DNA of 64,000 nucleotides from Stenotrophomonas ginsengisoli (GTDB lineage: Bacteria; Pseudomonadota; Gammaproteobacteria; Xanthomonadales; Xanthomonadaceae), in the NCBI RefSeq assembly GCF_001431485.1, contig NZ_LDJM01000003.1:17662-81661 (forward strand). Direction: 5' to 3'. The position numbers and the translations under genes are program-made. Of the stretch, positions 57,938 through 64,000 are shown piece by piece. The notes beneath the pieces were generated by a model. That model was not told the DNA's origin, did no database searches, and worked only from the letters and a program-made list of their open reading frames with translations. Every line of letters starts with the position of its first letter. The first letter of the stretch is position 1.

Positions 57938-57988
57938 CACACCTGACGCATGCTCGGGGGCTGAACCAACCGTCTGGATTGACCCCCG

Positions 57989-58504
57989 ATGACCCGTTTG
58001 CATGCGTTCAATCGCGAACACCTCCTGGCCAGTGCGCGTGGCGAGCTGTTTGGCCCGGAAAAGGGCCGCCTGCCCACCGACCCGATGCTGATGATGGATC
58101 GCATCACCGACATCCGCGATGAGGGCGGTGCCTACGGCAAGGGCTACATCCGCGCCGAGCTGGATGTGCGCCCGGACCTGTGGTTCTTCGGCTGCCATTT
58201 TATCGGTGATCCGGTCATGCCGGGCTGCCTGGGCCTGGATGCCATGTGGCAGCTGACCGGCTTCTGGCTGACCTGGATCGGCGCCGAAGGCCGTGGCCGC
58301 GCCCTGGGCTGCGGCGAGGTCAAGTTCACCGGCCAGGTCCTGCCCAGCGCCAAGCTGGTGCAGTACGAGCTGGAAATCTCCCGCGTGATCAACCGCAAGC
58401 TGGTGATGGCCCAGGCCGATGCCCGCATGCTGGTGGACGGCCGCGAGATCTACACCGCCAAGGACCTGAAGGTCGGCCTGTTCACCTCGACGGAGAACTT
58501 CTGA
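57989..58504 (+). CDS. fabA: 3-hydroxydecanoyl-ACP dehydratase/isomerase
   Basis: Makes the double bond for unsaturated fatty acids: dehydrates 3-hydroxydecanoyl-ACP and isomerises trans-2 to cis-3-decenoyl-ACP. The 171-residue protein has the active His in [20 protein letters not shown] (His about residue 70) and the catalytic Asp in the same segment, and a normal length. Start at 57989 after the leader; fabB overlaps its stop. The fabAB operon is the anaerobic unsaturated-fatty-acid route. Confidence 0.95.
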   Translation: MTRLHAFNREHLLASARGELFGPEKGRLPTDPMLMMDRITDIRDEGGAYGKGYIRAELDVRPDLWFFGCHFIGDPVMPGCLGLDAMWQLTGFWLTWIGAEGRGRALGCGEVKFTGQVLPSAKLVQYELEISRVINRKLVMAQADARMLVDGREIYTAKDLKVGLFTSTENF

Positions 58505-59715
58505 TGCGTCGCGTCGTCATTACCGGCATGGGCATCACCTCGTGCCTGGGCAACGATCTGGATACCGTATCGGCCAATCTGCGTGAGCAGCGCGCCGGCA
58601 TCACCCGCCTGGAAGACCACGCCGAGATCGGCATGCGCAGCCAGGTCGGCGGCCGTGTCGATATCGACCTGGACGCGCAGATCGACCGCAAGCTCAAGCG
58701 CTTCATGAGCGAGGCCGCGGCCTACGCCTACATCGCCACCCGCGATGCCATTGCCAACGCCGGCCTGACCGAAGAGCAGGTGTCCAACCCGCGTACCGGC
58801 CTGATCGCCGGCTCCGGCGGCGGCTCCTCGGCCTGGCAGGTGGAATCGGCCGCGCTGATGCGCGAGCGCGGCGTGCGCAAGGTCGGCCCGTACATGGTGC
58901 CGCGCACGATGGGCTCCACCGTGTCGGCCAACCTGGCCACCGCGTTCTCGATCAAGGGCGTGAGCTACTCGCTCTCCGCCGCCTGCGCCACTTCGGCCCA
59001 CTGCATCGGCGCCGGTGCCGACCTGATCCGCCACGGCGCCCAGGACATCGTGCTGGCCGGCGGCGGTGAGGACCTGCACTGGACCACCAGCTGCCTGTTC
59101 GACGCCATGGGCGCACTGTCCACCAGCTACAACGACACCCCGGCCACCGCCTCGCGCCCGTATGACGCCAACCGCGACGGTTTCGTCATCGCCGGTGGCG
59201 GCGGCATGCTGGTGCTGGAAGAGTACGAGCACGCCGTGGCCCGTGGCGCCACCATCCATGCCGAGCTGCTCGGTTATGGCGTCACCAGCGATGGTGCCGA
59301 CATGGTCGCCCCGTCCGGCGAAGGCGCCGTGCGCTGCATGCGCCAGGCCCTGGAACAGGCAGGCAACCCGACCGTGCAGTACCTCAACACCCACGGCACC
59401 TCCACCCCGCTGGGTGATGTGACCGAGCTGGGCGCGGTGCGTGAAGTGTTCGGCGACAACGTGCCGGACATCTCCTCGACCAAGGCACTGTCGGGCCATT
59501 CGCTGGGCGCCGCTTCCGTGCACGAGGCGATCTTCTGCCTGTTGATGATGCGCGACGGTTTCGTTGCCGGCTCGGCCAACATCGAGACCCTGGACGAGCG
59601 CGCTGCCGCCTTCCCGATCCTGCGCGAAAGCCGCGACGCCAAGCTGGACGTGGTCATGTCCAACAGCTTCGGCTTCGGCGGCACCAACGCCACCCTGGTG
59701 CTCGGCCGCCTGTAA
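58504..59715 (+). CDS. fabB: Beta-ketoacyl-ACP synthase I
   Basis: Condensing enzyme (403 residues) elongating the unsaturated chain. The active Cys is in [14 protein letters not shown] (Cys near residue 162) and the catalytic histidines in [11 protein letters not shown] and GHSLGAAS. The start codon shares its A with the fabA stop, and the operon ends in a terminator 25 bp after the stop. Confidence 0.95.
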   Translation: MRRVVITGMGITSCLGNDLDTVSANLREQRAGITRLEDHAEIGMRSQVGGRVDIDLDAQIDRKLKRFMSEAAAYAYIATRDAIANAGLTEEQVSNPRTGLIAGSGGGSSAWQVESAALMRERGVRKVGPYMVPRTMGSTVSANLATAFSIKGVSYSLSAACATSAHCIGAGADLIRHGAQDIVLAGGGEDLHWTTSCLFDAMGALSTSYNDTPATASRPYDANRDGFVIAGGGGMLVLEEYEHAVARGATIHAELLGYGVTSDGADMVAPSGEGAVRCMRQALEQAGNPTVQYLNTHGTSTPLGDVTELGAVREVFGDNVPDISSTKALSGHSLGAASVHEAIFCLLMMRDGFVAGSANIETLDERAAAFPILRESRDAKLDVVMSNSFGFGGTNATLVLGRL

Positions 59716-59739
59716 GGCAGCCACCACCGGCGTTGCATA

Positions 59740-59766
59740 GAGCCCGGCATTGCCGGGCTTTTTTGT
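59740..59766 (+). terminator. Terminator of fabAB
   Basis: Stem 59741-59748 with 59752-59759, loop ATT, then TTTTTT. Confidence 0.85.
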
Positions 59767-59775
59767 GTTCCGCGT

Positions 59776-60123
59776 TCACTCCAGGCTGCTGCCCGGCTCC
59801 ACCGCCACCCGCAGATGCTCTTCGGATTCAGCCAGACGCACCCGCCCGCTCTCGGTTGCCGCACTCAGGTAACGCGCCGAAGCCCAGCCCCGGTGCTCGC
59901 CCGCACTGACCCGGCACCAGCTGCGATCGGCCAGGCAAGTGCCCAGCTCCACCTCGGTACCCACCGGTAACACCGCCACCCGCCGTGCCCGCACATCCGG
60001 CGCATCACGCACATTCACCCCCGCACTCACCGTCACCGCCGGCGCATCACGCCGCGGCTGGCACAGCAGGACAATGGCAACAATCGCCGCACAGGCGGCA
60101 AGGCGGGTAAACAGCCCGGGCAT
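59776..60123 (-). CDS. SH3-domain exported protein
   Basis: A 115-residue protein with an N-terminal hydrophobic helix (AACAAIVAIVLLCQP) and a bacterial SH3 domain (TVSAGVNVRDAPDVRARRVA, then GTEVELGT, SWCRVSAGEHRGWASARYL). Such domains usually bind peptidoglycan peptides. The function is unknown. It is convergent with fabB across the terminator. Confidence 0.75.
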   Translation of the reverse strand: MPGLFTRLAACAAIVAIVLLCQPRRDAPAVTVSAGVNVRDAPDVRARRVAVLPVGTEVELGTCLADRSWCRVSAGEHRGWASARYLSAATESGRVRLAESEEHLRVAVEPGSSLE

Positions 60124-60204
60124 GGCAGTGGCATCACGTGCAAAGACCCTGCAAGCATCCTCCTGCCTGCAAAACTGTCAACTGAATCCCGCCACCGACA
60201 AGCA

Positions 60205-60303
<99 letters not shown>

Positions 60304-60339
60304 GATCTTGATCTTCCTGCCCGAGCCGTAGAGCGTGCC

Positions 60340-60640
60340 GAGCATCGCAGCGGATCAAAGGAACAGGCGCGAGGTGTTTGAGCGCAGCGAGTTCTCGCGC
60401 CGCTTTGAGCCGCGAGAAGCACAGGGCACCGCTGTGGCCGCAGGCCGCAGCGGCACGCGGCCCGGCGAGAAGCCGTTTGACTCGCACCGTTGGTGCTCGC
60501 CCTTCGGGCCGGCTTCGCCGTTAGTCGCTTCGCTCCTTGGGTTCCTTTTGGTGCGTCAGGATCTCTTCAACAGACGGATGTCTGTTCAAAGTGATCCGCA
60601 CGCAAAGCGTGTGGAAGCCCTTACCTGCCTTAAGCCCAGT
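60340..60640. repeat. Probable dispersed intergenic repeat, no gene
   Basis: The stretch contains GAGCGCAGCGAG, the hairpin-like CTTCGGGCCGG and the phrase GGCTTCGCCGTTAGTCGCTT, a pattern that I recall as frequent in intergenic DNA of xanthomonads and relatives. Its short reading frame (GEKPFDSHRWCSPFGPASPL) looks spurious. Copy number cannot be judged from this window. Confidence 0.4.
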
Positions 60641-60810
60641 AAGCCAACCTGACCCCGTTGATCAGCCACCTGACCACATCAGACTCCCTCTCAACTCCAA
60701 CCACTCAAGGAAGGCTGTGACCCATATCACTGAAGTTCGGCGAACTGACATGCAACATCGATCATCGGTAAAGAACGTGACCAGCCCAGATCGCCCAAGG
60801 AAGGAAAGGT

Positions 60811-61893
60811 ATGTCGAATTTATTACGTATGCACAGATGCTGTGTCGGGTTCGCAACGGCACTGCTGCTTCTGGCCACGTGCCCGGGTATTCCCGCACAT
60901 GCGGCGCCGCAACAGGTACGCCAGTTGCCGAGCGGCGCCCAGCTGCTGGCCGGCGATGTGCGTCACCTGAGCCCGCAGTATGGGCACTGCATGGCCACGG
61001 CCACGGCACTTGACGCCCGCCGGCGCTGTGTCGACGCCGAGCTCAAACTGCATGACCACGCCCTCAACGCAGCCTATGCTGCAGCACGCTCGACGATGTC
61101 CAGCGGCGACCGGAAAATCCTGCGCGATCTGCAACGGCAATGGCTGGGCCAGCGTGACAGCCGTTGCCCGCAACCAGGTGATGCCGCGGGCCGGCTGGAC
61201 GCGCAGCAGTGCCGCACGCACATGACCCTGCTGCGCGCCCGACAACTGCAGGGCAGCGGTGCAGCAGCACTGATTGCCGAAGCCAAAGTGCCCCCGGTGC
61301 AAGCGCAGCCGGCCACCTACACCGCCGATGCCGCGCCCGATGACCGGGGCAGGATCATCCTGCAGCCGGGCCTGGGCATGATCTCGCCCCACTTGCAGGT
61401 GATTTTCAAGGTGACCGATTGCAGTGATAGCGGCAACGTGAGCACCTGCCAGGTCCAGACCATGGAGGTGACCCGGGGCGCTTACCAGGTGGCCGTTACC
61501 AGCGTGCAGCCGCGGCTGACCCGCGCCGGCGACGGTGCGTACGGTACGGACGCCGTGCTGTTGAACGTTACCGACCTCAATGGCGATGGCGTACCGGACC
61601 TGCAGGTATGGCAGGACAACAGCGGTGTCTACAACGTGCCCGTCTACGCGTTCTATTTGTTCGATGTCGAAGGCAACCGTTATGTGCGCGCCAACACATT
61701 GGAAGCGGCCATTGGTGGACGCGACATTGACCATATCGACAATGGCAGGTTTGTCCTGCGCGCCAAGGTCAGCCCGTGCGAGCGCGAAGACAAGGTAATC
61801 CAGCTGCGCGGAACCGAATTACGCGTGTTGCTGGAACGCCGTTACAACACCTGCAACGGCGATCGCCCGACCGAATCGGAGCTGCTGGAATAG
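60811..61893 (+). CDS. Candidate X-Tfi immunity protein: LprI-like plus XAC2610-like domain
   Basis: A 360-residue exported protein. After a signal peptide (to about residue 31), residues 55-125 form an LprI/DUF1311-type lysozyme-inhibitor domain (YGHCMATATAL, CVDAELKLHDHALNAAY, RQWLGQRDSRC). The C-terminal domain (about 170-340) has a calcium-loop-like LTDLNGDGVPDLQVWQDN sequence recalling the lysozyme inhibitor XAC2610 of Xanthomonas citri. It lies 44 bp before a GH19 lysozyme-type effector gene, the expected immunity position. The fusion of two inhibitor-like parts is unusual. Pairing and specificity are inference. Confidence 0.75.
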   Translation: MSNLLRMHRCCVGFATALLLLATCPGIPAHAAPQQVRQLPSGAQLLAGDVRHLSPQYGHCMATATALDARRRCVDAELKLHDHALNAAYAAARSTMSSGDRKILRDLQRQWLGQRDSRCPQPGDAAGRLDAQQCRTHMTLLRARQLQGSGAAALIAEAKVPPVQAQPATYTADAAPDDRGRIILQPGLGMISPHLQVIFKVTDCSDSGNVSTCQVQTMEVTRGAYQVAVTSVQPRLTRAGDGAYGTDAVLLNVTDLNGDGVPDLQVWQDNSGVYNVPVYAFYLFDVEGNRYVRANTLEAAIGGRDIDHIDNGRFVLRAKVSPCEREDKVIQLRGTELRVLLERRYNTCNGDRPTESELLE

Positions 61894-61937
61894 CACCCGC
61901 ATTGCATTGAATCGCCCTGTACAAGGAGTACTGAGAG

Positions 61938-63575
61938 ATGAGTGACGGCTACGGAAAGAGTGGAGTCGGCTTCGGCCTAACCCGTGATCAGTCGGTCGAG
62001 ATGATCGTGCGGACCTGCATCGACAATGGCATTACCGACCACCGACAGATTGCGTATGTGCTGGCGACCGCAGAGCACGAATCGCACAATTTCACAGCAC
62101 CCGAGGAAAACTGGGGCAGGAAGCAGGCCGTGGATCTTCGTTACTTTGGTGGCGAAGAATATTACGGCCGTGGTTTTGTCCACCTCACCCACGTCAACAA
62201 CTACGAGAGGCTGGGCCAGTCGCTGGGTATAGGCCGGGAGCTTGCCGAGCATCCGGAACGCGCGGCGGAAGCGGAAATCGCCACCCGAGTGCTGGTTGTC
62301 GGCATGCGCGACGGCATGTTTGGCGTGCGCCTGTCTGACAATATCAATGCCGACCGTGTTGATTACCGGCAGGCGCGTGCCTCGGTCAACGGCGGCGAGC
62401 TGAGCAACGGCAGCACGCATCCCGACAGCATCGCTACCCTAGCAACAGGGTGGGAATCGCAAGTGGCAGGCCTTGTCCGACGCGTTCAGCAACCGGATTT
62501 CCAGATGCCGATACCGACCAGCCAAGCGGACACTGCTGCAATGGACTTGCAGCGCGGGGACGCGAACCAGCACGTGCTGGAGGCTCAGCAGTACCTGCAG
62601 CGGCTGGGCATGCGCAACAATGCCAACTCCGAAATCCGACCTGACGGCGATTTCGGCCAGTCCACAGAGGAGGCCGTGCGCCGTTTCCAGACCGAGCGCG
62701 GTATCAGCCCAGCCAATGGCCATATTGACGAGGCGTTGATGCAGCGCTTGCGCTCGGACACGCTCACTCTCGACCCGGAATTCAAGCGCAGAACGGTCAC
62801 CGATCTGACCGGCCCACTGGCCGATGGCAACCTGCAGCCCGGCGAGCGAGGGGAGCCTGTATTCGAGATGCGTCGTCAGCTTGAGGCACTGGGTTACCTG
62901 ACAGAGCCCAACCCCCGCCAGGAGCGCGCCGCGCGCAGCTTTGATGCAGAGATGCAGGCCGCGATGCGCGAGTTCCAGCAGGATCAAGGCTTGCCGCTGC
63001 GCCCGGGCGGCATCATTGATGAAGATGCGCGACGCCAGCTTAACGATGCTGCCGTGGCGCGGGAACATGCGCCCACCACCGAATTCGACCGTGTCGAGAA
63101 CTGGCCGCCACAGCGCCCACCCTATACACGTGCCGAATTCCAGCCGGACCAGGTGCAGGCACGGCAGCAGGCCGCAGCCAATCCTGCAGCGCTGGCTCCC
63201 GAAGCCATGGAACGAGTACCTGCACAGCAGCGCAGTGCCGTCGAGTCGCTGTCGCCGAACGATGTCGCGCTGTTCGAGCGCATACGCGGCGGCACACCAA
63301 GCGCTATTGGCGATGAGCACGTCCTGCAGGCGGTGCTGGAGTCCAAACGCAACGGCATCCAGAATGCCGAGCATGTGGATCGGGTAATGACGGCAGGGGA
63401 TCGACTGTGGGTTGCCGGCTTGGTTCCCGGCGAACGCGCCAGCGTCGATACCACGCAGCCTGCTCGCACGATCTATGACACGGCTCGCGAGTTGTCCCAC
63501 GACAATGCGCAGCGCGAGCAACAATCGGCCATCGATACGCGCCAGCACGAAAATCGAGGCCCCTCGCTGGCCTGA
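61938..63575 (+). CDS. GH19 lysozyme-type effector with peptidoglycan-binding repeats
   Basis: A 545-residue protein without a signal peptide. Residues about 1-180: GH19 (chitinase/lysozyme-like) domain with a catalytic Glu in YVLATAEHESHNFTAPEENW and RYFGGEEYYGRGFVHLTH. Residues about 195-270 and 295-370: two PG_binding_1 repeats (DGDFGQSTEEAVRRFQTERG; EMQAAMREFQQDQGLPLR). Residues about 430-545: a Gln-rich C-terminal domain (LFERIRGGTPSAIGDEHVL, VAGLVPGERASVD) whose layout resembles a divergent XVIPCD, the X-T4SS secretion signal. Lack of export peptide plus neighbouring inhibitor suggests an X-T4SS effector that attacks rival cell walls. Secretion is inferred. Confidence 0.78.
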   Translation: MSDGYGKSGVGFGLTRDQSVEMIVRTCIDNGITDHRQIAYVLATAEHESHNFTAPEENWGRKQAVDLRYFGGEEYYGRGFVHLTHVNNYERLGQSLGIGRELAEHPERAAEAEIATRVLVVGMRDGMFGVRLSDNINADRVDYRQARASVNGGELSNGSTHPDSIATLATGWESQVAGLVRRVQQPDFQMPIPTSQADTAAMDLQRGDANQHVLEAQQYLQRLGMRNNANSEIRPDGDFGQSTEEAVRRFQTERGISPANGHIDEALMQRLRSDTLTLDPEFKRRTVTDLTGPLADGNLQPGERGEPVFEMRRQLEALGYLTEPNPRQERAARSFDAEMQAAMREFQQDQGLPLRPGGIIDEDARRQLNDAAVAREHAPTTEFDRVENWPPQRPPYTRAEFQPDQVQARQQAAANPAALAPEAMERVPAQQRSAVESLSPNDVALFERIRGGTPSAIGDEHVLQAVLESKRNGIQNAEHVDRVMTAGDRLWVAGLVPGERASVDTTQPARTIYDTARELSHDNAQREQQSAIDTRQHENRGPSLA

Positions 63576-63606
63576 GACGATGGACATGACGGCGTAAGCT
63601 CCCCCG

Positions 63607-64000
63607 TCAAGCAGACACTTCAAAAGTAGAACCTTCGACGTACTGGTTGCGGTACTCGACCGGACTCATGCCGCCAAGTGAATCGTGAGGTCGCTCTTCG
63701 TTGTAATTGATCATCCACCAGTAGGTGGCTTCTCGTACATCGTCCAGACGGGCGTAGAGATTTCGGTCGAGCACTTCTTCGCGGAAAGTGCGATTGAAAC
63801 GTTCGATGAAGGCGTTCTGATTGGGTTTGCCTGGCTGGATGTACTGCAGCGCTACCCCATTGGCCCTGAGCCAGCTGGTGAATACTTCCCCCAGAAATTC
63901 CGGCCCGTTGTCCGACCGTACAACTTGCGGCAAGCCATGGGTACGCTTTAGCTGCTCAAACACACGCACCAGCCGCTGTGAGTTGAGTGAGGTATCCACT
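63607..64000 (-). mobile_element. IS3-family transposase OrfB, cut by window edge
   Basis: The last 130 codons of a DDE transposase: VVRSDNGPEFLGEVFTSWLR (second catalytic Asp), QNAFIERFNRTFREEVL (catalytic Glu) and HDSLGGMSPVEYRNQ. It is of the IS407 type and different from the two IS3 copies at 19-21 kb. The start lies beyond 64000; GTG at 63999 is only an internal codon. Its stop is 32 bp after the effector stop. Confidence 0.85.

Noticed and set aside
60335..60652. A 105-codon plus-strand frame
   Set aside because: It covers what looks like a dispersed intergenic repeat; its sequence is of the kind often seen as spurious small reading frames in such elements.

Overview
The window is high-GC, gene-dense DNA from a gammaproteobacterium of the Xanthomonadaceae (Xanthomonas/Stenotrophomonas/Pseudoxanthomonas group). 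The evidence is the xanA-xanB pair beside rmlBACD, the placement of an O-antigen cluster between etfA and metB, two effector/immunity modules of the kind used by the xanthomonad bacteria-killing type IV secretion system (X-T4SS), and a run of terminators with the same GCATTGC/GCAATGC centre. Genus and species cannot be fixed from sequence reading alone.

Layout. 1-9.8 kb is housekeeping: pssA (cut by the window edge), a DUF4124 protein, proS, an H-NS-like protein, a ThrE exporter, a four-gene Mla-type lipid transporter and a 3-oxoacid CoA-transferase. 9.9-19.3 kb makes nucleotide sugars (xanA, xanB, ugd, rfbDCAB), then etfBA. 19.3-34.5 kb is the variable O-antigen locus. Its right half is a tight operon, wzm-wzt, a 1158-residue methyltransferase/coiled-coil/glycosyltransferase fusion, then hddA-gmhA-hddC-gmhB for GDP-D-glycero-D-manno-heptose. 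Its left half is decayed: a methyltransferase split by an IS4-type remnant, a frameshifted phosphoglycerol-transferase-like gene and a graveyard of IS3 and IS1595 fragments. 34.5-38.5 kb is metB, galU, cbs and a DUF465 gene.

38.8-44.8 kb holds an OmpA/DUF4398 pair, pilU, tyrosine-catabolism genes (maiA, fahA) and the RNA helicase rhlE. 44.9-48.2 kb is a first effector module: two tandem duplicate lipoprotein immunity candidates followed by an XVIPCD effector with a one-base frameshift. Copies of one 36-bp terminator flank it. 48.3-60.1 kb has an M14 peptidase, a TonB-dependent receptor, queD, a phasin, msrC, a degenerate histidine phosphatase, gph, dinB, fabAB and an SH3 protein. 60.2-63.6 kb starts with a hexanucleotide microsatellite and a probable dispersed repeat, then a second effector module: a lysozyme-inhibitor-like immunity protein and a GH19/peptidoglycan-binding effector. 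Another IS3 transposase runs off the right end.

How it fits together. xanA, xanB, galU and rfbABCD supply activated sugars for LPS and exopolysaccharide. Hdd/Gmh enzymes supply GDP-heptose. The fusion protein probably polymerises and caps the O-chain, and Wzm/Wzt exports it. The two effector modules fit contact-dependent killing of rival bacteria, although the secretion apparatus itself is not in the window. The most interesting new hypothesis is that a 21-nt, in-frame heptad repeat inside the O-antigen fusion gene could tune chain length by repeat-number change.
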